Shown one piece after another: positions 8,234 to 18,256 of a stretch of 64,000 nt of DNA. The stretch spans positions 62,001 through 126,000 of the forward strand of contig OZ025710.1 of NCBI GenBank assembly GCA_964019335.1, written 5' to 3'. The position numbers and the translations under genes are program-made. How positions within the stretch are numbered: position 1 is the stretch's first letter; the number at the start of each line of letters is the position of its first letter. Under the pieces are notes generated by a model, which was not told the DNA's origin, made no database searches, and was given only the letters and a program-made list of their open reading frames with translations. The stretch is from Diplonema japonicum. Lineage: Eukaryota > Euglenozoa > Diplonemea > Diplonemida > Diplonemidae.

Positions 8234-10606
8234 TTACCCTGTTGTTTGAAATGTATGTTTGTGTTTTTTTAGACATACATGCTGAGATGGCCTCCTCATA
8301 GAGCCACTTTTTGAAAAAATAGTAGTGCACTCACTTGGGCTCACAGGTGCCATTGACGCCACGGAAGGCGACTCGACGGATTTTTCCGACATGACATCGC
8401 AGGCATCAGGAACGGCGGGGGCGGGAGCAGGAGCGGGGGTAGGGAGGAGTGCGATATCTGTGAGAGGGTTCGCCATGCTCTTCATGTTCGCCATCTCCAC
8501 CTTAGCAGTTGTGAGCTCTCTGAGCACTCTCTGCGTGTGCTTCACGAAGTCGGGTGTCACTTTAAAGTAGTCTTCCGTGATGGCCAACCTCCGACGGCAC
8601 TCTTCCTCTCGACATTTTGCCTCTTCCGCCGCGAATTTCAATTCTCTCACCTGCTGCTTCAATAAAATTAATTCCTCTTCCCGCGCGCTCTCCTCTTCGG
8701 ATGGCGCAGAAGGTGATGCCTTGGCAACCACTGCAGGAGGTGCTGTCTGGGCAACCACTGCAGGAGGTGCGGCCTTAGCGACCACTGCAGGAGTGACAGC
8801 TGGAGTGGCGAGAGCAGGCACCGGGGCAGGAGTCGGAGTGGGCGTGGCTGAGAGCGAAGGTTTAGGCGTCACCACCTGTAACAGAGGTGTCTTGTTGCTG
8901 CGCATAGATTTGGACCTAGACCTGGAGGCCGACGTGGAAGGAGTAGCTTTGGGGGCCCAGGACGCAGTGAACCTTGGCTTCGGCTTAGGCTCAGGAGTGG
9001 TTGTGGGAGATGCGTCGACAACGGCACACTGGCTGACAAGCGAGAAGTCGTTGATGTCGTCCTGGCTCTTCTCCATCTCCCTGTCCGTCATGGAGGGCAT
9101 GCGCGGAGCTGGGCTGCAGCTCTTAGTGACACTGCTTCTCGCCTTCTGCACGTCCTTCCACGGTGTCCGTTGTGTGTCATCATTCAACAGCACTTGAATC
9201 AAAGTGGGTTGTTGCTCAGGGGCCGCACGCTGGGGTGTGGGCGCAGTGGCGCCGGGACGCTGCCACTCATCAGGCTGTGTGATAATTTCAACTGATTTCA
9301 TCATGTCGGAGACATCCGGCAGCATCGACGCTTCAGGTGTGTTGGGGGACTCCAGCTTTGTCGAAAGTGTCTTCGATGGCGGAGATGAAATCGACTGCTT
9401 CTCCTGTGCTGGTGTGGCCTGTATGAAGCTCGGTCTTGTATCCTGTTCATGTGCTCGTGGCTCGGGATTGATATCACTTAGCCTCAGCTTTGTGTCGACA
9501 GGTGTCAGCTCATAGTCCTGCGAGAGCTCTAAGGGAAGCGGTGCCACTGCAGATGCTGTGATGGGAGATATGTTACCCAGGTTGACTGTGTCGTTCAGCT
9601 GTTGGTGGCTGTGTTTGGCATCGCTGTACACCTCTGGTGACACAGTCAAACTGTGCAGCCCTAACGGTGTCCCTTTAACAGAGGGTGTGGGAATTACCCC
9701 AGGCTGTGCCAGCCAAGTCTCGCTGGCATCGCTGTCCCTCGGCATGAAGCGCTGCATTTCATTCGGGACATCATCCACGTCACCCTCGGACTCGTCGTAT
9801 GAGAGGCCCTCGTCGCCCTTCATGGGGAAGGAGAACATGCCGTTTGGCGCCTGTGCACGATTGGTGTTTATAGTGTTGGGCATACCTGTGCCTTTCTCGG
9901 GGTAGGGCTGGGTGGCGGCGTCCTCCGGGGACGTGGGCTGTTTGGGGTGAACTGAGGTCACATAGACGGCATACCTTTTCCTACCTCCTCTCATCTTGGG
10001 GTTTTGAGCGACCTTTTTAGACCCCTTGAGGAAGAGTTTGAAGCATTCGACATGTACGGTGAGACCATCCTTCTCGTAGTACTTGCCGAGGATGGGGGAG
10101 TTGCAGCCTTCGCACATTGGGAGCTGCGAGGGAGAAGCGGACTGTTGCATCGGCGATGTGTTGTAGTGGGACACGAACTGGGAGTGGGTGTGGGTACGGT
10201 GGGGTTGATTCGCTCTTTGAGGGCTCACTGCATCAAGCTGAAGTGCTAACGGTTCATCGTTCTCCTCGTCAGTGCTGGAGTCCATCGGTGGTTGCCATGG
10301 CCTGTCTAAGAAGGAGGTACCAAGGTTTACCTGGGCAGCACTGCCTGTGAGCTCCTGTATTGATAAATGCACATCGTCACCATCGCAGTCACTGTACCCG
10401 CCCTCGTACCCCTTGGGGCCCAGCTCGTCACCCTCAGTGTGGCCATATGGCGCACTGTCATTACTCTCGATACTCGTATTCAGCATCTCGTTATTGCTCC
10501 TCACTGGCTGCCGCGCTCCTGCCCTCTGCAGCACACCTTTGCTAGTCATCTTGCCCGATCTATGCTGCACATTGGTAGGGACGTCCGACAGTATCTCACG
10601 CAGCAT
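8234..10606 (-). CDS. LIM-like zinc protein with long disordered region, about 790 aa
   Basis: The first ATG is at 10606 (MLREILSDV); the frame upstream has only a TTG. About residues 164-190 read CEGCNSPILGKYYEKDG then VHVECF, a CxxC...HxxC pattern like one half of a LIM domain. Most of the rest is Ser/Pro/Thr-rich and probably disordered, with an alanine-rich repeated motif (PAVVAKAAP, PAVVAQTAP, PAVVAKASP) and a coiled coil near residues 660-735 (LILLKQQVRELKFAAEEAK). The function is not known; LIM-type modules bind proteins, often at the cytoskeleton. The C-terminus is uncertain. A GTGAGT at 8334-8329 could be a donor joined to an AG at 8220-8219, giving a different ending with a stop near 8100. 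Confidence 0.7.
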   Translation of the reverse strand: MLREILSDVPTNVQHRSGKMTSKGVLQRAGARQPVRSNNEMLNTSIESNDSAPYGHTEGDELGPKGYEGGYSDCDGDDVHLSIQELTGSAAQVNLGTSFLDRPWQPPMDSSTDEENDEPLALQLDAVSPQRANQPHRTHTHSQFVSHYNTSPMQQSASPSQLPMCEGCNSPILGKYYEKDGLTVHVECFKLFLKGSKKVAQNPKMRGGRKRYAVYVTSVHPKQPTSPEDAATQPYPEKGTGMPNTINTNRAQAPNGMFSFPMKGDEGLSYDESEGDVDDVPNEMQRFMPRDSDASETWLAQPGVIPTPSVKGTPLGLHSLTVSPEVYSDAKHSHQQLNDTVNLGNISPITASAVAPLPLELSQDYELTPVDTKLRLSDINPEPRAHEQDTRPSFIQATPAQEKQSISSPPSKTLSTKLESPNTPEASMLPDVSDMMKSVEIITQPDEWQRPGATAPTPQRAAPEQQPTLIQVLLNDDTQRTPWKDVQKARSSVTKSCSPAPRMPSMTDREMEKSQDDINDFSLVSQCAVVDASPTTTPEPKPKPRFTASWAPKATPSTSASRSRSKSMRSNKTPLLQVVTPKPSLSATPTPTPAPVPALATPAVTPAVVAKAAPPAVVAQTAPPAVVAKASPSAPSEEESAREEELILLKQQVRELKFAAEEAKCREEECRRRLAITEDYFKVTPDFVKHTQRVLRELTTAKVEMANMKSMANPLTDIALLPTPAPAPAPAVPDACDVMSEKSVESPSVASMAPVSPSECTTIFSKSGSMRRPSQHVCLKKHKHTFQTTG

Positions 10607-10666
10607 GTTTGTTTGTGACAACTGTAAATGTTTATGTTGTGGAGGTAGTTAATGTGACAAAATACT
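10607..10666 (-). promoter_or_regulatory. 60-nt intergenic gap with AG trans-splice acceptor
   Basis: Between the EEP gene stop (10667-10669) and the LIM-like gene ATG there are only 60 nt. They contain ATTTACAG with the AG at 10623-10622, sixteen nt before the ATG. There is no room for a separate promoter, which supports polycistronic transcription with trans-splicing. Confidence 0.5.
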
Positions 10667-12526
10667 TCACAGCCTCGTGGTGCACACGATGGCCTCATGG
10701 TCGGAGGAGCCGGAAGGTAACACTTCGTAAGAAAGCAAACCAGGCACGTCGCAGGTGTCCATGTTCTTGCACCAGCAGTGATCGATCCGTGTCCCCGCCC
10801 AGCAGGTGGGTGTTGCGTTTGAACTGCCCAGCAGAGTGTAGCCCTTGCCGCGCAGCCATGCGGTGACATCGAAGAGAGGCGGCTCCCACCCTGTCCGTTC
10901 TCTGTGTTGCCGCACTGTTTCAAGCTTCTCAGTGTCGTAGTCTGTCTCCACCAGTGCGTTGAAGTCGCCAATGAGGATCTGCTGCGCACCCTCATCCAGG
11001 TACTCAACAATGCCCCTTAGCTGCCGCATCCTCACCGCTTCCGACTGGTGGTCTAGATGCACACCCACCACATACAGGTCCTTGTGCTTAGCCACTGTGG
11101 CTCCTTCCACTTCACCCACCACACAGCATCCAACCATTGACATCCCCAGCGTTATGTTGTAACTAGGAGCCAACCAGTCCAAGCAACCTTTATGTGTTTC
11201 TGTCAAAACCAGCACGTCTGTCATCAGCTTCAACGTGTTCAGGAAAGCGGCATCTGGCGTTTGGTTGTTCATGTTATACGTCCCCACCCGCACCACACCC
11301 TGCAGCCCTTGCATTGCATCGATGGCTCTTCCGTGCTCGCCCTTCTGTAGCCACTCACGCACCCCAGGCACACGGTATTTCCATGACCCCCGGCACAGCG
11401 ACAGCACCACATCGATGTCCACCCCCTTCCTGTCCATGGCTAGAAGCACGAGATCATCGAACACCTCAACCATGCTGGGCATTGCAGGGACCTGCGACAC
11501 CTCTAAAGGTTCAAGGGGGCTTGCTTCGTGCAATCGATATCTATCCTCCGGCACCACAAGCACACCCCCGTCCACCATCAAACACTCACGAGGGACGCTT
11601 CTCGCACTGCGGTGCCCAAAAAGCCCAAGAACACCTTCAGAACCCTCAAGCACCTTTGTTCTTGCATGGTACAGCTCCCCTAAGCCAGCCAGACACGCAG
11701 GGACAGAGAGCTTCGGGTCATAAAGCCTGTCGGCTTCCTCAAGAAACGACGTTTCTACAAACAGCAAATGAGCGCCTGTTTCGAAAGCCACAAAGGCAGG
11801 GCATGCTGTAGGGTCGTGCAGCACACCTGAGAGAACGGAGGTGGCAAAGGAGAGGCTCCTCTCGGGTAGGATGTTGATGTCGTCCACAGGTGTGTGCGTC
11901 GCTCGCACAAGGTGCCTGGGGTGTGCCAGCGCATGGAGGAGGAGGTTTTTAAGGAAGGGGGCAAAGCCCTTCGAGGTGAAGAGGTGGAGACAGGGATCAA
12001 GGGGTTTCACTGCGGCTCTTGGGGTGAGGGACTCGACAGCACACTGGAGTGCTGCTGTGGAGTGCTGCATGGCGGTGAAGAGGCAGCGCATCTTCGCAAC
12101 GTCGCCTTCGTCGTCGTCACCTATGAAGGACAGGGCATAGGCCTGCACTGCTTGCGATCCGTGCCGCCACCAGCTGGCGGACCGCGCCTCGTCAGTGCCA
12201 CAGCCTTCCTCGTATTTTGACACCTCGTCCACTAGCATGCACACGGCCTCCTCGTCCGACAGCCTGTCATCAACCCCCAAGACGTCCAAGTACTCCACAA
12301 CTCTCTTCAACTTCTCGTCTGCAGCGTTCCTGCTGCCCCATGCAGAGGCGGCCCTGCAGATGTCCCCCTCAGTGTTCTCCTGCTGCTTCGTGCTGTAGTA
12401 AAAGGGCTCCACAAGCATGCCTTCTGCGTCCGTTTCTTCATCCAAAGCAAACACACCGAAGTCAGTGCAACCCCTTTCCCTTAAGTGTAACAGCACCCAG
12501 CCTACCGACAGTACCTCGTGGTGCAT
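10667..12526 (-). CDS. Endonuclease/exonuclease/phosphatase-family protein with novel N-terminal region, 619 aa
   Basis: The ATG is at 12526. The C-terminal 215 residues form an EEP (DNase I-like) fold with all the expected motifs: VGTYNMNNQ, VLVLTETHKG (Glu), VGVHLDHQ, ILIGDFNALVE (Asp/Asn), TRIDHCW and GSSDHEAIV (final Asp-His). EEP enzymes are metal-dependent phosphodiesterases acting on nucleic acids, phosphoinositides or cyclic nucleotide-like substrates; the substrate is not evident. The first 400 residues show no family I recognise. They contain the segments FAPFLKNLLLHALAHPRHLV and HLLFVETSFLEEADRLYD. The lack of reverse transcriptase and the intact long N-terminus argue against a retrotransposon fragment, so it looks like a host gene. 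Confidence 0.8.
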   Translation of the reverse strand: MHHEVLSVGWVLLHLRERGCTDFGVFALDEETDAEGMLVEPFYYSTKQQENTEGDICRAASAWGSRNAADEKLKRVVEYLDVLGVDDRLSDEEAVCMLVDEVSKYEEGCGTDEARSASWWRHGSQAVQAYALSFIGDDDEGDVAKMRCLFTAMQHSTAALQCAVESLTPRAAVKPLDPCLHLFTSKGFAPFLKNLLLHALAHPRHLVRATHTPVDDINILPERSLSFATSVLSGVLHDPTACPAFVAFETGAHLLFVETSFLEEADRLYDPKLSVPACLAGLGELYHARTKVLEGSEGVLGLFGHRSARSVPRECLMVDGGVLVVPEDRYRLHEASPLEPLEVSQVPAMPSMVEVFDDLVLLAMDRKGVDIDVVLSLCRGSWKYRVPGVREWLQKGEHGRAIDAMQGLQGVVRVGTYNMNNQTPDAAFLNTLKLMTDVLVLTETHKGCLDWLAPSYNITLGMSMVGCCVVGEVEGATVAKHKDLYVVGVHLDHQSEAVRMRQLRGIVEYLDEGAQQILIGDFNALVETDYDTEKLETVRQHRERTGWEPPLFDVTAWLRGKGYTLLGSSNATPTCWAGTRIDHCWCKNMDTCDVPGLLSYEVLPSGSSDHEAIVCTTRL

Positions 12527-13261
12527 ATGTTCTGGGGAGGTACAGATTTAAAAGAGGGGAAATATATATGAAAAAAAAAAAAAAGACAGGAGGGGGATAA
12601 TAATAAAGTGAAAAAAAAGGAAGGGCTCAATGGGGATGCCAAATACAGGGCTCCTCGTGAGGAGAGGGCCACGTGTTGGTTAGCAGAGCAAGATTTTTTT
12701 CTTTCCTTTTTCTCGTTCAGAAAATCGGTGTTCCCTTCTACAAGAGGAAAAAAAAAAAAAGGAGGAAAACACGATCAGGAAAAAGCAGCCTGTCTTTTTC
12801 CGTCCCTGTCCTCAAGTGTCTGAACACATTAAGTTGTAAGTGGGCACGTTTAGCCCAACCATATGGTTTTCCTTAAGCAAAAAAAAACCCCTTCTACAAT
12901 AAAGAAAAAAGAAATGTAAAAATTTAAATAAAGTGTGGAGGGGCCTTTTAAAAAAAAATTGGACGGCCACCTTTCTTTCTTCTTCTTCTTCTTTTTTTTT
13001 TGACATTTTTTTTTATCCCCCCTGATTGTGATGTGTGATAATTACACACAGGATGAAAAGAAAAAGAGAGAGAGAAAAGAAGAAGAAAAAGCTGTGTTTT
13101 CACCCATTTGGTGTTGCCTTTTGGAAAAAGTATTTTAATTGGGCTTCTTTTTTTTTCTTCTTTTTTTCTGTTTTGTTTACAGCGGGCACCCACAAACCTT
13201 CATGGTGTCACCTCCCTTCGGTTGGAAGGGAAGACACAGAAGGGTATAAAGTATAAAAAGG

Positions 13262-13309
<48 letters not shown>

Positions 13310-14488
13310 GTTGTTTGCAGAAAGGGAGGGGAGGTAAGGGAGATAAAAAACAAAACCAAATTCTGCTACTCTTTTTTTTTTTTTTTTTTTTTTTTTTTCA
13401 GTTTTACTTCTTCCTTCTTCTTCTGCCTCAAAGGGCTTTTTTTTTTTAAAAAGTAGATAGGTTTTTTTTTTTTTTTTGAAACATCTGGCTTGAGGGAATT
13501 TAAACCCTTATTAATTTAAAATACGGTACTTACCCCCCCCCCCCCCCCCCCTCTCCTCCCTTCTTCTACTGATGAAAAGCATGACACCAGGAGCTGTTCT
13601 CTGTGTTTCCTTAATTTTTCATATTTTTTTTTTGTTTGCAGGAAAAATAGGAACGGGGCGAAGTTTTTTAAAAAGAAAAATTGCTACATACTTACGAGGA
13701 GATTGCCTCCTCCCTAACAGGAATACACGGAAAGTAAAAAAGAGAGAACATTCTGTGATTTCTTTTTCTTTTTCTTAAAGATCCTGTATAAATTTGTATC
13801 CCCCCCCTCCCTCCCAGCGGTATGATTTGCATCACCAAATTGGTAAAAACTGCAATCATTTCAAACAAACAAAAAAAAAAAGGAGTTTGCGAACTACCGA
13901 GGAGCGGACCAAAAAAAAACAAAAGAAAAAAAAAATGACTCGGCAGATAAAAAAAAAGTGTTAAATAGGTTTGTTTTAAGGTATGAAGGACAAGTCTCTT
14001 CTTAGAGGAAATGAGAATGAAAAAAAAAAAGAAATCTCCTATCCCCAGGCACAACAACAACAAAAAGAAGAAAGAGACAATGCAAGGAGAGAACTATTAT
14101 CAACGCCAACGTCGGCAAAGAGTGTGTGCTTCCGTTGTTGTTCCTTCTTGAGGACTGATTCTTCTCACCGTTTTTCTTTTTTTTTTTTTTTTTCTTTTAT
14201 TCTTTTTTTTTTCTCCCCTCTTTTTTTGCTTGTGCCTATTGGAAAAAGTGAAATATTCGAAGGGCGGAAATAAAAAAAAAAAAAAAAATGTGATCCCAAA
14301 TAAAAAGAAAACCGGTATTTTTATCTTATTTTTTCCTACTCATTTCATCGTTCGTTGCGGGAGAAAGAAGAAAAAAAAAATGGGGCTTTGATTGCCAAAA
14401 AAAAGAAAAAAAAAGAAAAAGAAAATAGAATTAAATATCTTTTCTTTGATTCTTAATAGGAAAGTAAAGTCAACGAGACGAGACGAGC
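12527..14488. other. Homopolymer-rich intergenic region, about 2 kb
   Basis: The sequence is dominated by A, T and some C runs, including A runs at about 13262-13306, T runs near 13372-13399 and a C run near 13534-13551. The short open frames in it translate almost wholly to Lys or Phe strings. I see no gene, tRNA or other RNA with confidence. Confidence 0.7.
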
Positions 14489-15535
14489 TCAGATGACACC
14501 TGTGGCAGGCTGGCTGTCAAGCACCGACCTCCTGTACAAGGGTGGCCTGGCTTCAAGAGCAACTGCCAAGATGGGGACTGCCAGGAAGATGAGGTAAGTC
14601 CCCACACACCGAATGGACAAGGTGAGCAGCGCTAGGCTGCGGGACTCCATGTGGGGATGCTTGACATGATGGGCAGAGGAAAGCATGAGCACCTGCATGA
14701 TCTCGCCGGCGGCCTGTACCACCACACCAAACACCATGACTCCGGAGCCGAGGGTCCTCACCTCTTGCAGCATCAGCCCAGCACCCACCACCACTAAGGC
14801 ACCTCCCGCAGCAATGCACGATAGGTTAGCCACTGTGATAGGGTACTCGGGGTACACACCATGCACCATGATGCCGTTCACAGTGCTCAAGGGGAGCGCA
14901 ATGGCTTCAAAGGAGGTAACCAGTACCACTGTCCACAGCATGCATGTCACAGACCCCTGCACAACCCTTGCCTTCAGAGGTGCGCAGTTCACTACCTTGG
15001 CGTAGCACACTGGCAGCACGAAGGTCGCGAGCACCGCTGCCAACTCCTTCAACTGGAACCAGACTAGTGTGTCGTGCCAGCTGCACTTTGCTGTCATGGT
15101 CTCCGCGTCCAGCCGAAAGTTGCAGTACGCGGCGGACAGTTTGTACGTGACAGGCGTGTGCCAGGCAAGCAGCAGGGCGTCCAGCTGCGCCAGAGACCTG
15201 ACAAGGGCAGTGAAGGCAACAGCTGTGGTGCCCGTCTTCATGCCGCCCCTGGTCCTGTTCACCAGCATGTGCAGCATGCAGAACAACACCAACACCGTCT
15301 CCACACAACAGGCAACGGTTTTAACAACCCCTCTACCACCGCCTCCTCTGACCATCCCTTCCCCCAAGGCCTCCACCATTAACCCAATGCACATAAGGCA
15401 TGTCCCAAGCTTCAGCAGCCTGTTGTCCCCCACCTCCACCATGAGGCTTTGGAAGTACCCCTCTTCGCCTTCCTCAGTAGACAGCGTGTTGCTTGAGGAG
15501 AGGCTGCGCTGCGAGCATGCTCTGCGGGTGGCCAT
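14489..15535 (-). CDS. Multi-pass membrane protein, 348 aa, unknown
   Basis: The ATG is at 15535. I count about eight hydrophobic helices, near residues 42-59, 73-92, 102-123, 160-180, 193-213, 231-253, 260-281 and 300-325, with a Ser-rich cytosolic-looking N-terminus (SQRSLSSSNTLS). No transporter, channel or enzyme signature is recognisable. The Gly/Ala/Val-rich helices (AAGGALVVVGAGLMLQEV) fit a packed polytopic bundle. The stop at 14489 closes the frame cleanly and I see no sign of introns. The neighbours (coiled-coil protein and a homopolymer desert) give no clue. Confidence 0.7.
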   Translation of the reverse strand: MATRRACSQRSLSSSNTLSTEEGEEGYFQSLMVEVGDNRLLKLGTCLMCIGLMVEALGEGMVRGGGGRGVVKTVACCVETVLVLFCMLHMLVNRTRGGMKTGTTAVAFTALVRSLAQLDALLLAWHTPVTYKLSAAYCNFRLDAETMTAKCSWHDTLVWFQLKELAAVLATFVLPVCYAKVVNCAPLKARVVQGSVTCMLWTVVLVTSFEAIALPLSTVNGIMVHGVYPEYPITVANLSCIAAGGALVVVGAGLMLQEVRTLGSGVMVFGVVVQAAGEIMQVLMLSSAHHVKHPHMESRSLALLTLSIRCVGTYLIFLAVPILAVALEARPPLYRRSVLDSQPATGVI

Positions 15536-15645
15536 GCTGCCTGTGGGGGGGTGGAGGAGTCATAAAAGGAAAAAGAAAGAGAAAAAAAAAAAGAAAACGC
15601 TATTTAGTACGACAACTCAGAAGAGGCGTCTCGGGCTTATAGACA

Positions 15646-16953
15646 TCAGCATGTAGGGATGGCGGGCAGCCTGCTTTTCTCTGATTGGATCTTGACAAGG
15701 CGCACCTGCTCCCTTACTGCTTGGTCCTCTTCGATCATCTTCTGCCTGTTTGCCTTCCACTTCTTGAAGTGTGTCTCGTCGAGCTGCTTTGCGTCCGCAG
15801 CTTGTTGAGCTTGCTTTTCTTTAACAAGCTGGATGGCCATGTTCTGCTTCTTCTCTTGTGTGAGCCGCAGATGCCTCTCACGCTCTTTTACCATCGACTT
15901 CTCCTTTTCCAGCCTCTCAACATACCGTCTCTCGTAGTTTTCCCTGTCCTGCTGTGCCCTCTCTTCTCGTTCTTTGGCAAGCTTCTCCTCGCACTCCTTA
16001 GCATCTTTCCCTATCTCGTCAGTGAGCTTGTCCAGCACGCTTGCCAGTGTTGTATTCATTCGTTCTGACCTGCCATGCTCCAGCTCCCTGCGCCGCTTCT
16101 CAGCATCATCCTTTCGCTTTGCGCGCTCTGCTTGCAGCTTGCTCTCCCTCGCCTTCTCAAGCATAGTCAGCGTCTCCGTCCTGCGTACCGTCTCCCTTGC
16201 GGCTTCCTCCCGCACCTCATTCAACACTTTCGACTCCTCCATGTGCCTCCTCTCTTCCTCTAGCTGTCTTTCAAGCATCTTCCTCTGCACCGCCTCTGCT
16301 TCTTCCTTTTGCACTTCAAGCACCGCCTTCTTTTCGTTTTCAACTCTTTCCTTCCTGCGGATCTCATGCTTTTCGCATGACTCTAGGTGCTTCCTCTCCC
16401 TCTCTGCCCTCTTCGACAGGATCTTTGCGACGTTCGCATCCCTCTTCTTCTGCAAGGCCTCGACCTGTGCCTGTCGCTCCTGGATGTACTCCTTAATCTT
16501 CTTCCGCGATTGCTCTGTTTGTGGGTCCTTGTTTGCATCCTTCTCAGGAGTCTGTTTTTCTTGCTTGGTGCTTGCAGGTAAAGGTGCTGCTTTGGTGCAC
16601 GCATCCAATGGCACGGGCTCTGGAGTTGGAGTGGGCTGCACAGGCAGCATGCACAGCATGTACGGGAAGGTCAAGCCCTGGTTGCTGAGGAGCGTGTTCA
16701 CCTCGATCTTGGGTGCGTCTAGGTCAGGCGACCCGTCACCCTTCGCAGAGACCACCGTCCAGTCCTTCTCTGCAGTGGTCTTCTCCTTTTCTTTGTTGTG
16801 TCTTTCCACAGCTAGGCTCAGCACGTCTCGCCCAAGAGACTCGTTCCCCACCCTCAGGATCAACGGCGCCTGTCCTCCCTTCTTGCCCCCATCCCGCACA
16901 TAAACCTGCACAATGTAGTACTGCTGCTCCTCCTCGGCACCTTCTACAGTCAT
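15646..16953 (-). CDS. Coiled-coil protein, 435 aa
   Basis: I chose the ATG at 16953 (MTVEGAEEEQQ); the in-frame codon a little upstream is GTG. The first 110 residues could be a small globular domain (QYYIVQVYVRDGGKK, then LILRVGNESLGRDVL and a Pro-rich linker PVQPTPTPEPVP). From about residue 145 to the end the protein is almost continuous charged coiled coil rich in Glu, Lys and Arg (AERERKHLESCEKHEIRRKE, KEREERAQQDRENYERRYVE). Such proteins are typically cytoskeletal or flagellar in protists, but no family can be assigned. Confidence 0.7.
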   Translation of the reverse strand: MTVEGAEEEQQYYIVQVYVRDGGKKGGQAPLILRVGNESLGRDVLSLAVERHNKEKEKTTAEKDWTVVSAKGDGSPDLDAPKIEVNTLLSNQGLTFPYMLCMLPVQPTPTPEPVPLDACTKAAPLPASTKQEKQTPEKDANKDPQTEQSRKKIKEYIQERQAQVEALQKKRDANVAKILSKRAERERKHLESCEKHEIRRKERVENEKKAVLEVQKEEAEAVQRKMLERQLEEERRHMEESKVLNEVREEAARETVRRTETLTMLEKARESKLQAERAKRKDDAEKRRRELEHGRSERMNTTLASVLDKLTDEIGKDAKECEEKLAKEREERAQQDRENYERRYVERLEKEKSMVKERERHLRLTQEKKQNMAIQLVKEKQAQQAADAKQLDETHFKKWKANRQKMIEEDQAVREQVRLVKIQSEKSRLPAIPTC

Positions 16954-17168
16954 TCTTTTTCCCACAAATTGCGTGTAACCTGTGGTGACGAAGAGAAGAG
17001 AAAGTACTTCTTCAGGTTGCTATAAACACTAGGTAATCTCTAGACTTAGGGGTTTAGAAGAAACGGGGAATAAAGAAGAGAAAACAAAAAAAGAACCTTC
17101 TCCAGTTCATGGGAGGGTGGGGGAGAATCCAAATCCAGAAGAGAAAAAGAAGAAAAAAAAATCAAATC

Positions 17169-18256
17169 TTAAATGTACCCAGTGGAGGCAACGTCGTACT
17201 GCTCCATGAGGTACTTGCCGTATGTCTTGAGCATGGGAACGCCTCGCACCTCGTTGGTAAGGAGGGGCATTTTTGTGACGTGGAAGTCCTCGTAGAGGTC
17301 GTGGATCTGTTCCATGTACTTGCTTTGGATCCGCTTGCGTGACTCTAGCAGAGGGTGCGGCGCCTCGCCCTGTGTGTGTGTTTATATTGTCAATAAGCCC
17401 ACCCCCACCCCTCACCCCAACACACCGGAACGGTTTGTATCACCTGGTTGACGATGATGTTTTGCACGTCTATTTTGTACTTGCAGAGTTCCTGGACGAG
17501 GCGCTCTGTCTCATAGACAGGAAGGAACTCAGGGATGCAGACAGGGATGAAGGTGGTGAGCTTGTTGTCTTGGAACTGCACTTGTACCTGTTTGAGGGTC
17601 TGGGCGAAACCCTTGGTGGCGTCCTTGATCTCGTCGGAGGTCAGGCCAGTGGAGGAGGACACGAGGGACCCAGCCTGCGTGAGCAGCCCCCCGATCCCAC
17701 TGACAGAGGACAGCTTGTCAATGGTTTCGTTGATGGTGTGCGGGAGCGCGAGCAAGCGGAGGGTGTGCCCTGTAGGTGCTGTGTCGAAGACGGTCACGTC
17801 GTAGTTCAGACGCTTCACCTCGTTCATGATGTGCACCAGCACGGACACCTCGTCGATGCCGGGGAGGGACATGAAGGCATCCTTAATGGTTGAAAGGGCA
17901 CCTGCCATCCCGTCATCATTAGCACCCCCTCCGAATTTGTCAAGGATGTTCTGTGTAAGCTCCTTGACCCCCTGCGGGTCGATCTCCATGGCCTCAAGAC
18001 CGGCCACTCCCTCGACCTTTGTGGGGGTCCTCCCGAACTTCTGGTTGAACGCGTCGCTGAGGTTGTGGGCAGGGTCCGTCGAGATCAGCAGGACCTTCCT
18101 CTGTCTTCCTTCCTTCGGCATCCCTGCCAGCACTGTTGCCAGCGAGCAGCTCGAGGTGGTCTTCCCTACCCCTCCCTTCCCACCCACGAACACCCACTGC
18201 AGCTTGTCATTCTCCACAAGGTTCTCCAGCGTCGGCTTCAAATCTTCGTCTTCCAT
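17169..18256 (-). CDS. GET3: Get3/TRC40-type ATPase for tail-anchored proteins, two exons, 337 aa
   Basis: Exon 1 is 18256-17444 and exon 2 is 17369-17169. The 74-nt intron (17443-17370) begins GTGATA and ends CACACACAG, phase 0. The ATG at 18256 begins MEDEDLKP; the longer open frame upstream only translates homopolymers. Get3 captures tail-anchored membrane proteins in the cytosol and hands them to the ER. Seen here: the deviant Walker A FVGGKGGVGKTT, LISTDPAHNLSDAF, FDTAPTGHTLRLLALP, and in exon 2 QSKYMEQIHDLYEDFHVTKM followed by PLLTNEVRG, the conserved C-terminal block. Odd: where yeast and animal Get3 have the zinc-binding CxxC just before this block, the spliced product reads NQGEAPHPLLESRKRIQ, with no Cys. 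Length is near the family norm. Confidence 0.92.
17370..17443 (-). other. GET3 intron, 74 nt
   Basis: The donor is CAACCAG|GTGATA and the acceptor ACACACAG|GGCGAG. Removal joins two halves of a conserved Get3 sequence in frame; without it the protein ends in VCWGEGWGWAY and lacks its conserved C-terminus. Confidence 0.88.

Noticed and set aside
10667-11290. EEP domain as a retrotransposon endonuclease fragment
   Set aside because: It is the intact C-terminus of a 619-residue frame with no reverse transcriptase nearby and no decay.
13262-13306. Long A runs as poly(A) tails of retroposed gene copies
   Set aside because: Such runs occur at most wide gene boundaries with no retrocopy or target-site duplication beside them.
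12527-14488. Several 60-120 codon frames made mostly of Phe, Lys or Leu
   Set aside because: They are translations of homopolymer runs with no recognisable protein features.
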